Of a stretch of 64,000 nt of DNA, positions 34,384 to 46,600 are shown one piece after another; the first letter of the stretch is position 1, and each line of letters starts with the position of its first letter. A program made the position numbers and the translations under genes. The stretch comes from Epiperipatus broadwayi (taxonomy: Eukaryota; Onychophora; Udeonychophora; Euonychophora; Peripatidae), in the NCBI GenBank assembly GCA_028023455.1, contig JAQFVV010012397.1, forward strand, positions 3,339,501 to 3,403,500, given 5' to 3'. Under the pieces are notes generated by a model. It was given only the letters and a program-made list of their open reading frames with translations. It was not told the DNA's origin and ran no database searches.

Positions 34384-35459
34384 TGATAATATGTTGGACT
34401 ATTTCCATCATTTTTTTTTTTTCCATATGTTATAGCATTGGCCGGGAGGCGAACCTGGCAACAACCATCTGGAAACAACTGCTTGCTTGCAAGGCAGCTG
34501 CGCTGACCTCTCGGCTAACAATGCTTGATATAATTTATCATTAAATGTTGAATGTCTAGTAAATTTTAAATTTTATTTAAACTTTTCAATACAAACAACT
34601 GTTAATAATAACATACAAATAGATAACAAAGGTTAGTAGATTGTACAATGTTATGAGTGGTATTCTTCTTCTCTCTTCTTCAGGTGGTGTTGGCCTGACC
34701 AGTGATAATATTAACCTAGGAGTTGAACTCATACTTTTAGATTCTTGAATATCAAATTTTAAGGCAACCCTCTAACCAATTAAGTTATTCTGTCAAAGAC
34801 AAGAGTCAATAGAAATTTCATATATATTTCTATATGGGTTGGCTCAAATCCTCCTGATTTCTCCAATTTTTTTTTTATACTTTTTTTTAAAAGTAAGGTT
34901 AATTAGAGGCTTCCAGACATATAGTGCCATATTGGGTTGATTTATAGGATTATTTGCCATTGTCATATGAGCAGCTTTTTGAATTTTCATTTTTGTACCT
35001 TTTCCTCTCAAGATGCAAATATGAAAATTCAAAGAAGCTGCTCATATGAAAATGGCAAATAATCCTATAAGTCAATCCAATGAGGCGCTATATGTCTGGA
35101 AGCCTCTAATTAGCCTTACTTTTAAAAAAAAAGTTTTTTAAAAAAGAAAAATTTGAGAAATTCAGAGAATTTTAACCAACTCTTATAGGTAAGTATATGA
35201 AATTTCTACTGACTCTTGCCTTTGACTGAATAGTTCAGTTGATTAGAGCATTGCTTTAAAATTCAATATTCAAGAATCTAAAGATGTGAGTTCAATTCCT
35301 ATGTTAATATTGTTACTTGTCAGGTCAGCATCATGTGAAGAAGACCTGTGTTGACTATTTTTGTATATTACTAACAGTTGTTTGTATTTGAAAAGTTTAA
35401 AATTTTCTAGGCATTCAACATTTAATGATAGATGATGGAAATAGTCCAACATATTATCA
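34384..35459. repeat. Large inverted repeat made of two outward tRNA-type SINEs
   Basis: The left arm (34384-34990) returns inverted as 35021-35459, joined by about 30 unpaired bases. The outer ends pair as TGATAATATGTTGGACTA against its inverse. Each arm carries a tRNA-like promoter pointing outward. On the right, an A-box-like TAGTTCAGTTGATTAGAGC lies at 35231-35249 and a B-box GAGTTCAATTCC at 35288-35299. On the left are the inverse counterparts at 34769-34787 and 34717-34732. The left arm is longer because a separate SINE sits in it (34411-34530). The arms differ by scattered substitutions. Confidence 0.8.
34411..34530 (-). mobile_element. tRNA-derived SINE, copy 3
   Basis: Starts with a T run (the A tail of a minus-strand copy), then shows the inverse of a GGTTCGCCTCCCGGCC B box and of AGCCGAGAGGTCAGCGCAGC, the A-box side. 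The matching place in the right arm of the inverted repeat (near 35430) is uninterrupted, which gives an empty site for the insertion. Confidence 0.82.
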
Positions 35460-36349
35460 TATCTAAAATATCATCATCACAGACCTTCGGACAAATAATA
35501 ATTATTTATTTTAGCAAAATAAAAAATGTCACTTTTAGTTGTATTGCAATAATAATAAAGTAGTTAATCAATTTAAAATTATTTGTTTAAATGCATTTTT
35601 TTTTTCTAATTTTATTTTAATGTTGGTGTATATATTAAAATTTATTTAATATATTGTGTTTATTATTATTATTTAATGCATATTTATTAATAATAGAAGT
35701 TGTGTATTAAAATTGTAGCATATAATAAAATAAGAAAATTTAAAGGCCTTTCATAGTTTTCATAATTTTTTTTTTCTAAAGCTGTTCAACATTAAAAAGT
35801 TGGATTAATGACACTATATCATTGTTCAGTTTCTGATATCTATTTATAGACGAACAACTTTAAAATAAAAGCATGTTGAATGTCAGATGTGAGATACCAG
35901 TACAGTTAAATTTCATATCAATAATTGGACAATTAATTTCTAAGATTTGAGGGTTTTAATATAGAAAATTATAAAAAAATAACAGTTCTGATGTTACAGT
36001 TTCTTGGTAGTTTAAAATATTTTAAATTAATTAACATATTTCATTATGAATATATATATTTCATTTTGTTGTTGATAATTCATTGTGCAGACACTAATTC
36101 GGAATTTTAAAAGATCAAATTACAGGAAATACTTTTCTGTAGTAGAATATATGGAAAATTTGGACTTCTGTAATCATAATATTAAATTCTAATATTGACC
36201 TTAATTGCACTCGGATATAGAGTAATACCAATAACAAATGCTTGCATTAATAGCAAAAAGTGAATGAAGAGGTAACTTATTGTGTTAAAAATTCTATAGC
36301 CTATTGAAATATACAATGCACTCTTTCATTATATTGTACTAAATCTGAT
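35460..36349. other. AT-rich DNA, nothing recognised
   Basis: No gene or shared repeat seen. Confidence 0.45.
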
Positions 36350-37060
36350 GTTCTCTCATGACAATACAAGTTGGAGACATGTTAAATCAGCCAATAGTAA
36401 TGATCCAATAAATCAGTGGGTATCTAATGACGAGGAAAAATCTAGTATTGGGAAAGCTTCCTTTGTACTATCAATGTTTCAATTTTCTCTGAAAATGATT
36501 CTCTTATAAATAATGATATCAGTGATTCTGATTTTTCCAAGTTTTATAAAACTAAAAAAATTAGACAATGCAGGATTTTTCAGTCTATTCCCTTTTCACC
36601 TTCATATTATAAAAATAATTATAAAAAATCAGAAAGATTACTCCAGCTTACAAAAGCAAATCCTGATATTTATCACAAATTTAAGAATGATTTTTATCAT
36701 AGAAACTATATCAATAATTCTACATCTTTTGTTAATACAAATCCATTGATAAAGTATAAGCCCACTAAACTGTTTGTTGCAGGGAACAAAATAAACATTT
36801 CCCCAAGAATTTATTGAAAGAAGTTATCTTCATAAAAATCAAACATTATTTGTAAACAAATCTGAGGTGAAATGTTGCAAATATTTTCCTTCAAATATCT
36901 CTGTTCACATGACATTTTATGATATCAAAAATTTTCTTGAAAAAAAGTTGCAGGTTAAAGTTATTTGTTCTAAAATCAATATGTTTAATTCTAGATCAGA
37001 TTGTTTTTATATTTTCATTCCCAAGCCTTTTATTTATGGCCTTGCAATATTTTGTTAATA
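36350..37060 (+). pseudogene. ORF1 remnant of a non-LTR retrotransposon
   Basis: Broken frames upstream of an endonuclease-RT remnant. The best part, 36867-37058, reads KYFPSNISVHMTFYDIKNFL, then EKKLQVKVICSKINMFNSRS and CFYIFIPKPF. This pattern of a short basic nucleic-acid-binding domain is typical for the C-terminus of ORF1 in two-ORF LINEs. A stop follows at 37058 and ORF2 begins soon after. No zinc knuckle is visible. The upstream edge is uncertain. Confidence 0.5.
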
Positions 37061-37179
37061 CTTTTTCATGGTTCTTTGGCTAACTCATTAAAACTTCCCT
37101 TAAAAGTTTTTTTTAATCTTATTCTGTTATGTATTTTTATTTATTTATTTATTTATTTTCTGTATCTATTTTGACATGA

Positions 37180-39090
37180 ATGGTATTACATGTTTCTATT
37201 TTAATGTAAAGAGGATGAAAACTAAGATAAATCTCAAATCTTTAATTCTCAGAATTTTGATTTTATTTTTTTGTCTGAAACCTGGTTTTCACATCATATC
37301 CAAAACCATTTGTTTATAGTTAATAAATATAGGGTTCTTCACACTGACAGATCTACTGAAGTAGTCTACATAGTGTAAAGTCTACTTGAATAATGCTTTT
37401 AATATAATATTTAACTTACACCCACACTTGTTGCATCTGAGTTAAATGTATTACTTTATTCATTCAAAGAATTTTTGATTGTATCTAAATCCTATATTAT
37501 CTTTAAAAGATTTCAATATTCTCATTTTATATTTAGGCAATAATCTCTCACATCTTATCTCATCATCCTCTAAAGCCTCTAGGTTGCTTCAATTTTGCAT
37601 TCTATTAAATCTCAAACAATATAATTCGTATATAAATGCAAGTAATCATATTTTAGATTAGTAACTTTCCAAATATTCATTGTTTCTCTGTATTTTCTAT
37701 GTTCTTATCACTTGAGATTCATATTCACCATTAGAATTTTTTATTGATGTAAAATATTATAAGACTCCATCTTTGCATATTATTGGAAGAAATTATAAAA
37801 ATGGTGACTATTTAAGTATTTGCAGGGAACTTGCCATTTTGAGTTTTTTTTTTTTTTACTTTTCCAATAATATTATTTAGAACTTTTTAGCAAATTATGT
37901 TATTGATTTATTCATACCCAAAAGGCTCGTCACCAATAAACATTTTCCTTCATGATTTTTTTAAAATTATTTAAAAATATTATTAAGGGAAAATCCTATC
38001 ATCATAGACAATATTTGAAAAGCAGAAATATGTTTTTTACTATAATTTTATCAACTATCGATTATCTTAAGATTATTTATAAAAAAGACTATTTATAAAA
38101 GAGAATTTTAGTTGTTAAGGATTTGAGTATCACTAAAATAAAAATAATATAGCAAGTCAATATCTTTTCTTTAACAACTAATGTTTTTTTCCCAATATTT
38201 TTAGAACTTTCTATATAATCACAACATTACAATGACCATACATTGATCATTGAGATTGCTGGAAAAAATATTTTAGCCAATGAATTTACAGAATGTGATA
38301 TTATGGCAGCCATTAAATGACTTAAATTGAATTCCAGTCTAGGTCCAGATAATATTCCCACTTTTATTTATAAAGGTTGGTTCTAAATATATCTCTTCTC
38401 AGATTTGTCATATTCTTAATTGTTCTGTAGCAAACTCTACTTTCCCCTACATCTTAAAAATTGTTAAAGTCATTTCTATCTCTAAGAGTGGAGGTAAAAA
38501 CAAGGTCAATAATTATAGCCCCATTTCAGTTTGGCATTCCATTGCAAAGATATTTGAAAGATGCATTTATAGTAAAATAGTGCACGATATCAGCAAATTA
38601 TTGACCTTTGAGCAAAATGGTTTTGCCCCAAATAAATCAATAGAAACAAATCTTGCTACTATGTATATATAATTGAAGAACAGGTTAAATTGGGTATTAT
38701 CTATTTCAACATGTCAAAAGTCTGTGATAAAATTGTCATTCTCACTGAATTATATAACCTTGGTCTAACAAATAAACTAATTTGTTGGTTTGAATCCTGA
38801 GATGTCTTGTCATGTTTAGTGACCAATGTATTCACAGTATTATTGGTTATCTTGAAATACCTCAAGATAGTATTTTGATTCATTTACTTTTTAATGTATA
38901 TATTAATAACTTCAAAACCAATCTAGAATATTCACATTTTCTGTATATGCTGATAACTGCAAGATTTTTAAACACATCTATTTTGTATGTGGTCGTATAT
39001 CGCTTCAAAATAATATCAATAGTTTTTTTAAATGGTGTGAAAAAAAATAGCTCTTTATATCTTACCGCAATAAATTGGAAGTTCTAAAAT
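37180..39090 (+). pseudogene. ORF2 remnant: endonuclease and reverse transcriptase
   Basis: The endonuclease start is visible near 37195-37300 as F-FNVKRMKTKIN and FIFL-(S/K)(E/P)TWFSHHI, the N--G---K and LSETW blocks. RT follows: LKLNSSLGPDNIPTFIYK (near 38320-38375), ISKSGGKNKVNNYSPISV (near 38480), KIFER and FEQNGFAPNKSIETNL. Near 38865-38910 comes PQDSILIHLLFNVYINNF, the PQGSILGPLLF-IYIND block, then SVYADNCKIF with YADN in place of YADD at 38946-38957. Stops and frameshifts are frequent. Spacing between endonuclease and RT fits a nearly full-length but dead copy. Confidence 0.8.
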
Positions 39091-39865
39091 GTTGATATTA
39101 TATTAATAATCTTAAACTCTGCTGATATTCTTAGGGATCTTGGAATCATATTTTATTGTAATGACACCTTTTGTCATCACATAGAGTCTTTAATCAATAA
39201 AGCTGTCAAGATGGTGGGAAGCATTTACAAACAAACATGATAATGTGTTTGAATAATCTACCAAATGTAAACTTTGGGTTTTTCTTATTTTGGAATTTGG
39301 ATCAGTATTATGGAATCCACATTCCAAAAGAGATAAATAAAATGCAATTTTCAAAAAGTTTTCTAAATTTTGTCACCTGAAAGATTTTGTCATTGCCAAA
39401 AATACTATTTCTCTTATTATGCTTTAAAAACTTGATTTTAATTCTTGTCACTATAAAACTCATGCTTATAATTATTTTTTTATTGAACTTGTAAATGTGA
39501 TATTTTGAAATTACTCCCTTTTTTCTTAATATTTATAACTTAGATTTTGTTAGCAAAAATCTTTTTCATGTTAATATTAATTATTTTTCACGTCTTAAAA
39601 TATACATATATATATAACATCAAACCCATGTTTTTTGTGATCATTATATATATTGTATACCTTTTTATGTTTGATCTGTAATTGGCCTTTGGCTTTAGAT
39701 ATGTACATTAAATAAATAATTGAATTGAATTAAGCCCTTCATATATTCATAGAAAACCATAATACTTTTATTATATGTAGTAGCTTTTTTGTATAAGAGG
39801 ATTTGGTACATACATTTTAAGGCATTTATTGATATTGTGAATACAGATAATTTAAATGATCAAAA

Positions 39866-40420
39866 ATCTTTTTTTTTATTATTATTAAATTATGTAAATG
39901 CAACTAGTTATAGCAACAGCTTTTATAAATTTGTAAATGAAACTTTACAGTTTATTTTAATTAAATCACAATTCTTTTAAATAAATTTATTTATTTTTTA
40001 ATTCTAATATTTGGTCAATGAAAATTACATCAATAGTAATTTTAATTATTTAAATTTTATTAGTCATTCTTTTTTTTTTATGGGAAATAGTTGGTATGAT
40101 GTAAGCATTTATATTATATTTTTTTAAAAATAAAATTATTAATCTTTTTTTTTCCATTATTAAATTATATAAATAACAACTAGTTATAGTAACAGCTACT
40201 TAAAATTTGTGAATTAAAGTTTACAGTTAATTTTAAATCACAGTTCCTTTTTAAATAAATTAATTACAATTTTTTTTTCTTTTAAATTCTAATATTTAGG
40301 CAGTGAAAATTACAGCAGTGGTAATTTTAATTATTTATTTATTATTATTTTTTAAAGCTTTTATATGATGTAAGCATTTATATTATATATATTTTTTAAA
40401 ATTTAAATTATTGTGTTCCC
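39866..40420. repeat. Diverged tandem duplication, unit about 280 bp
   Basis: Two adjacent units match through TATTAAATTAT, AACTAGTTATAG-AACAGCT, TTTACAGTTTATTTTAA-type text, AATTCTAATATTT-GG, and GATGTAAGCATTTATATTAT at the ends. The second unit starts near 40143. The units differ by many substitutions, so the duplication is old. There is no coding content. Confidence 0.7.
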
Positions 40421-41021
40421 AATGCAGTTAGTTTTTGAAAAATTAAAAAACTATACTTATTGCAGACTTATTCCATCTAACTAGCAATGCTTTAAATATT
40501 TGTTTGGCAATAGTATTTTTCATATCTAAAAATAAAAGATGAGGGCAATTTCTTATGTACATATGCATATATTGTGATTATATTAGCTCATCCAGTGATG
40601 GACTCACTCAAAATCACAAAAAACTTAATAGGTTAAAAGTAAATAAAATCAAAAAATAAATAAATAAAGAAATAAAGAAGTAAATGTTCAAAAACTTAAA
40701 ATCAGATTAAAAGTTACCTTAGTGATGATAATTACCCATGATTGTACCATTTAATAAATTTTAAGTCAAATATAGTGATTTCAAAATAAATAAAAAGTTT
40801 GTAATGGTAAAAGTTCAGTATATTAATAAATATGCAATTGATATTTACAAAGCATATATTTAATAGTTGTATTTAAAGTCCTAGGAGATTTTATATTAGT
40901 GTGTAATTTTCGTTTTCATAATTTATGGAGGTGTTGTATATACAAAAAAATATATACAAGAAAATCGTCATATATCACGTGACTTAATTTAATAAGCTTG
41001 TATTACAAATCTTATATAATG

Positions 41022-41340
41022 AGCATGCCAATAGCTCTTAACAAGCTGGCAATTTTATATTTTTAAAGCTATTAATATATGTTGTATCTGAGCTTAGTTC
41101 AATCCCATACGGCTATTTAAGTTAGATAACTGGATTTGAAGACATATGGATGTCTGAAAATTTCAGATTTTCTATTTAATAGTTAAATGTTAGATAAAGT
41201 GTTGGGCTTAACCTGGTATTTTAAATCTAATAGTCTGAATATTCTAGTGCTTCACTGATGAAAACCAGAGCTAGGAACCAGTCTGAGGATAAGGATGTTT
41301 TGAAAAACTTGTTAAGAGCTATTGGCATGCTCATATAAAA
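41022..41340. mobile_element. Foldback element, copy F3 (diverged)
   Basis: The ends are inverted repeats: TGAGCATGCCAATAGCTCTT at 41022 returns as AAGAGCTATTGGCATGCTCA at about 41320-41339. Near 41250-41300 it contains TCACTGATGAAAACCAGAGC and AGGAACCAGTCTGAGGATA. That is a diverged form of the core in F1 and F2 (CAGTGATGAAGGCCACAAGC, GAAACTAGTCTGGGGATA). The arms differ from those of F1 and F2. Confidence 0.65.
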
Positions 41341-43100
41341 AAATATGTATTTTTGGATAGAAAAAAGATAAAAATAAAACAATATTTATGAAAATTGAAG
41401 TTATGGAATTGAATAACTTATCAATAGATATAAAATGTTTGTATCTTTTTTTTTAAAAGAACAGAAAAGACTTTATGAAAAGTTCATTTTATATTTAATT
41501 AAATATAAAAAAATATAAAATACATACTAATTTGAAAAAAAAACAACTCACTATAATTAATTTTACTTAATTAAGATTTTGTAATTAAAGGATTAGTTCT
41601 AAGGACATGTAAATAATTTATAAAGAAAATAATTTTTGATAAGCAAGAATGGAGAGTGGAGGCTTCATTATACAGGAAAACATGTTTAGGCATACACTAG
41701 AGAGACTGTATAGAGATTATGACTGAGAATTTATTCTTTCAGATTCATAGGTTCATATTTTTTTACTTGGAGAGATAGATTCACATTCATTTTTTTATGG
41801 ATTCAGAGATTGATTCTTTCTGTCTTATTGTTAGACAGTGCATGAATTTATAATGCTACACATAGCCCAAAGTGTAAGTTAGAAAAGAAGAGAATCAGTA
41901 TAACTAAAATATATCACCACAGTTTCGTAATAACTACCTTTATAAAAAGTATATATTTATTAGAAAGCACTTTTTAATGCTGCTGACCCTACTCTGACTC
42001 TGATCGAAAACTTTTCTATGGAAATGATTTTCAACAAAATGTGCTTAGTGTAAGCGGAGGTATACCAACCAAGCTTCTTGAAATGCAATCTCTCAATACT
42101 GAAAATATGCCATGCTTGGCCTTGGAGTTAATAGTAGGTAATTGTCTGAAATTGATTATGATGCAAAACCTATTCTGTTCTGATGTCCTGTTAGAAGTTT
42201 GTTTCTGTTCCAGAATTGTTGAAATTAGGAAGTATACAATGCAAGGAATTTAAAGAGATCCAAACTTGGAGATTGAGAAACTAAAGAATTGAGAAAATAA
42301 ATTTTAAAAGATTATTATAATTTTATAAAGATACATGGTCAGTTAGCTTATGAATTATCTAATCCATGGTAGTTTTTTTTTATTATTGTTGTTATTGATG
42401 TATAAAATCTTATTTTTTTTCCCTTATTATATTTGTAAAGTACTTTTTTTAAAATTGTTCAATAATAGTTTATTATAATATATATTGAAGCAATGGTTCT
42501 GTAGACCAGATCCACGCTTCATGTTTTTCCAGATTGCTAAACTAGGATCGAACCAGATCCAGGCATGTAACGATGTTTATAAAAGTTTCCATCTGCCATC
42601 TTATATACATTTAATTTTTAGACCAGCTAATAAGTGAATAAAATATCAATTTTCTATTTAATATTTTTTTATTATAAATATTAAAGGGGCCCATATATAT
42701 ATGTGCAAATACATATATATATAATTACAGATGGAAACTTATAAAAATCAATAAATAAATCTTTAATATGCTATTTTTTTTAAGTATTTTATTCTAGAGA
42801 TTTATTTTTGTGATAAACCCTGATAACATTCTTTAGTATAAAACAAAAGAAAGTCCATTAACAAAATGATAATGGGATTTCTAATTAAATTAAAAGTAAA
42901 ACGGAAAGATATTTGAAACAATTCTTCAAATCTACATTAAATTAAAAATAGATTTGAAACAATAAAATCATTGGATTTATCAGGAGAGTGGATCTTAAGA
43001 ATACAATACAAAAATATTTTAGATCGATAATTACGGTTATCGGAATGTTAACATATCCACTTAGCCTTGGGCGAATGAAAAAGGGAATTTCCAAAAAGTG
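41341..43100. other. Mostly AT-rich DNA with one unassigned ORF
   Basis: A 70-codon plus-strand frame (42041-42253) lies in slightly more complex sequence (SVSGGIPTKLLEMQSLNTEN) that may be a transposon fossil; I cannot place it. An imperfect inverted repeat (TTTCCATCTG near 42582 against CAGATGGAAA near 42726) marks a possible small MITE remnant. Confidence 0.35.
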
Positions 43101-43111
43101 TTCAGAAAATG

Positions 43112-43119
43112 TATAAATA
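43112..43119 (+). promoter_or_regulatory. Candidate TATA box
   Basis: TATAAATA in GTATAAATAGCCCAC, followed about 30-60 bases on by a mixed-composition CAGCCAGTCATAG and TTCAGTGAGTGCATGG. It stands at the left edge of a stretch of higher complexity. It could be a host promoter or an LTR promoter. In AT-rich DNA such a motif is weak evidence. Confidence 0.25.
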
Positions 43120-45765
43120 GCCCACAAGAACAATAGAGGTCAGCCAGTCATAGTTTTTGTTCAGTGAGTGCATGGCAAATCCATGTCAGTTAAATTTTTG
43201 AATAAATATAGAGATGTCTAGAAGCATGGTAGTGGGGTAGACAGACGGTTTGTAGCCTGCCTGTTTCTCCATTTTGTCCCAAGTATGATCGCCAAAATAC
43301 TATAAGCCAGAGAAACTTCATCAGACTGTTTAATTAAACAATGTTGGATTGCCGAACTGTGAACTCTTAAATTAAATTCATAGCTAGCTATGCCTGTGCA
43401 GAAATTCTTATTTCGTCGTGGGACCTAAAAATTTCTAAAAGGGACTCAGAATAAATTAGGTAATATGTTTCCATTTGTTTATTTCTAACCGCCTGATTTA
43501 TTCTTCAAACTCCAATTGACTTGATAATGTAATTTCGCTACCTTTTTATGTCTTCTTAAATGAAATTCCCCTTTATTAAATGTAACTATTTGATTACTAA
43601 ATTCTGTAACCTTGGCTAGCTATAATTTAAATTTAATGTCTCAGCTTTAACTCTATCTGTCTTAAAATTATACCTCTAATTAATGTAAAACTTTTCTCTT
43701 AAAGCGGTTTAGAAAGAATATTATTATTATTTACTTCTGAATATATTTGTTTAGAGTTATAAATGTCTGACTTAAAATAATCTATATGCCAATTTGTTCC
43801 ATCTCGACAAAAGTTTTATAATTAAATATTTTGCTTCTGATTTCCCAACCAACGTCTGTTGGTAAATAAATAACTCTTTAGCTCTAAATGATTATTACTT
43901 GAAGCACCCTTTTTGTCGAGATGAAATAATTTTATATTACTTTATATATTTTGAACTATTTTATGCGTATACAGTTTAGTTTTGGGGGAGACGCTGGGTC
44001 AAGTATGAGACATTATTTAATTATATTATTTCATGTTATAAGAATGAAAAAAAAGGGGGTTAGAAAGTTTTCTTCTTGCAAAACAGCAAGAGAGAGTGAA
44101 AAATGTTTAATTAAAAATATTGGTGGGATTTTTTTTGAGGGGAGAGATTTGTCACCCAGAAAATGATATTTGTAATAATCTTAATGCTTATTTTATTTAT
44201 GTTGATCCGATCTTGGTCAATCTGTATAATATTTGTGTAATCTATAGTGGCTCAGTACGATTTTTATATACTAAGTTTAAAATCTATGTTTCCAGTATTT
44301 GTATTTTACCGTGCCAGCACTTTGGTTGATTGCTTGTGTTTGTTCTTTGTGATTGCTAAATCAGAATTAGACCACGTGATAGTTTCACTGGCTATGAATT
44401 TATTTATCAGGATATGAAAGACAAAATTGGGAAAACCCGGGGCAAGCTGAGCTTAACTAGCTTTGGCGATTTCCATCTTTTCACGTGAAATATTTTGAGG
44501 TTTGCTAATTGTGCAGACCATTCATTTTTTATATCTTGCATCATTAGAACGGGGTAGGGGAATTGAGTCTATGCTGGTTGTGTAATATCAAATGCTGGGT
44601 CTGATTAATTTCCTTTGCACATCATGGCGGATTGACTACAATCTGATTATATTATTTATGTTTTACTATCAGTGAAATATTTAGTTGCGAATATTGCAAT
44701 CCATTTACATTTAAACATGTTACTCTTTTTGAAGCCAATTCCTAAAAATATGATTCAATTATTTCTTTCTTAAAATAATTTTTACTGATATTAAAGTTAC
44801 ATTAAAAGTAGAACTGTTATAAATTTGTTTAATCGTTTCATTTGTTGAAATTGGCATATGAACTATACCGCTCCCTTACATGAGGCATAATGAATGACAG
44901 GATCAAAATTGATGTTAACAAATAAATGAAATAAATCAGTGAGACCTTAAAAGAGTTATAGAAATGTTCTTATTAAATATATATGTGGATTTAAGCTACC
45001 TGTGGTTTGTTTCCATTAATTTCATTCTAAAATTAGCGTTTCTAATTAATTATTGTGCTGCTATCTGATGATTCAAGGTTACATACATACCATTCTTATT
45101 TTAAGTTAATGAATAGGTTTAATTAGAATCAATATTAGAGTTAAACGTTAGAAATAGTTGAAGCTCATACTCCACTGTTGATGCTAGTGGGTCGGAGTGC
45201 AGAAAAGATTAATTGCTTGCCTTGAAAATGTTGTTAATTAGTTGGCAGATTTAGAGAATGGGTAAACAGGGCAGAATTCATAAGTATTCTTTATCTTTGA
45301 TCTTGTGTATGGTTGGATTCGAGGTACTTTTACCCAGGCTGTGAATCATGTCGTGTTAACATACAATTTCGATCGGTACAATATTGATTTAGTTTATTGG
45401 AAATTGATATCTTTATTTGTTAGTAGAGTTAATTGTGTGTTCCAGTGAGATATATGGCAACCCTTATAATTTATTTTTAAAAAAAAAATCAATATAATAT
45501 TTTTCTGATACATCCGTTCAGGGATTTATTTTCATTATGTCTGTGTAGACAATACAACCATAAGTAATTTTTTTATTTGTTTTAGTAATCAAATTATTTC
45601 AATAAATTAAATTATTTTTTTACTTAGGAAAGCAATAATAACAAATCTTGTTTGCTATATTGACTTTTGAATAAATTTTCTAATTTGTATGCATTCCTTG
45701 TGCATTATAGTAAGTGATTAAGATTCTCAATTTTATATGCATAATTCTGATATTGGTTGATAAAC
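43120..45765. other. Unassigned stretch of higher sequence complexity
   Basis: Composition is less AT-rich than the flanks. I found no protein family, only short frames (71 codons at 43951, 69 at 44120). An inverted repeat CATCTCGACAAAA (near 43800) and its inverse (near 43911-43923) frame about 125 bases. It may be a solo LTR or a decayed element not otherwise represented here, or regulatory DNA. I could not find matching ends. Confidence 0.3.
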
Positions 45766-45769
45766 CTTT

Positions 45770-46075
45770 TTTTTATTGCATCTTTATAAGTCAGGTCAAG
45801 ATCTGTCAGTAGCTGTTGTCTGATATCATTATTTGATATGTTAATCAAAAATTGCTCCAACAAAGCCTCTTCAAAGAAATTGCCATATACAGATGTTTTA
45901 ATTAAGACATATGATGCTTTGTCATAATCAGTGACTTTTTCCTGTTGACCTAGTATCTACTGTGAACATGAAGATGCAGAATTGATCAAAGTGATCATGT
46001 AATTTTTTAAGAATTGCATCATAGGATGATTCCACTGGGCATTGGATCTTTTCACATACAGTATATCATTTGCTA
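45770..46075 (-). pseudogene. Ty3/Gypsy gag fragment
   Basis: Read on the minus strand, one frame runs EKVTDYDKASYVLIKTSVYG, then NFFEEALLEQFLINISNNDI and RQQLLTDLDLTYKDAIKK. It matches the second half of Gypsy capsid, with pattern E-V-DY---L--L---C-FG---DEALRDQFV-GI---DIRQ-LL---DLT---A. It resembles the gag part of element D but is better preserved. No LTR or pol was found next to it; the Merlin-like element starts 290 bases to the right. Confidence 0.72.
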
Positions 46076-46215
46076 AGGAGATTTTAATCTCGTACATATT
46101 AGCTGATCTAGGGATCATTCAAATTAAATCATGTATATTTGTTTTCTCAATTGTTGTCATGTTCAAATAATACTAATAGAATAATTAAATGCTATACTAA
46201 ATTTCTGCCTTGATT

Positions 46216-46232
46216 ACACACACACACACACA
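46216..46232. repeat. AC dinucleotide microsatellite
   Basis: Eight AC units. Confidence 0.9.
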
Positions 46233-46490
46233 AATTCTCAATATATGTATATATTATGGTTTCCATTTAGAAATTATCATAAACTATATGTATGAATTAT
46301 TGTATTCTTTTTGTGTATGGCAAAGTTTTTATTCCTATGATACTGAATATAATTAACATTTTGGTTCTAGTAAACTATTAACTGTGCAGCCTTGGGTTGC
46401 GCTGTTTCTAGTTAAAAACAGCGTTATAACATTACCGGGCCGCTAGATTTTTTTTATCTAATAGATCGTATTTTAACATACGGCTGTAAT

Positions 46491-46600
46491 ATTTTTTTTT
46501 TAATATTTAATATATTGTTGTTGTTTGTTTTGGACTTAATTATTTTTTTTTTTTAATATTTAATATATTGTTGTTGTTTGTTTTGGACATAATTATTTTT
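46491..46600. repeat. Tandem repeat in the second Merlin-like element
   Basis: Two nearly identical units of about 53 bp, each with TTTAATATTTAATATATTG, TTGTTGTTTGTTTTGGAC and TAATTAT. Only a few bases differ. Confidence 0.85.

Larger units (their letters stand above)
36350..39735 (+). mobile_element. Two-ORF non-LTR retrotransposon, decayed
   Basis: ORF1, endonuclease and RT remnants lie in order on the plus strand. The 3' end has TTGGCCTTTGGCTTTAGATA followed by TAAATAAATAATTGAATTGAATT, a short TTGAA-type tail repeat rather than a plain A tail. The left edge is set by the first ORF1-like text and is approximate. Confidence 0.72.

Noticed and set aside
46200-46235. CRISPR or other short spaced repeat array
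   Set aside because: It is a plain AC microsatellite, and the genome is eukaryotic.
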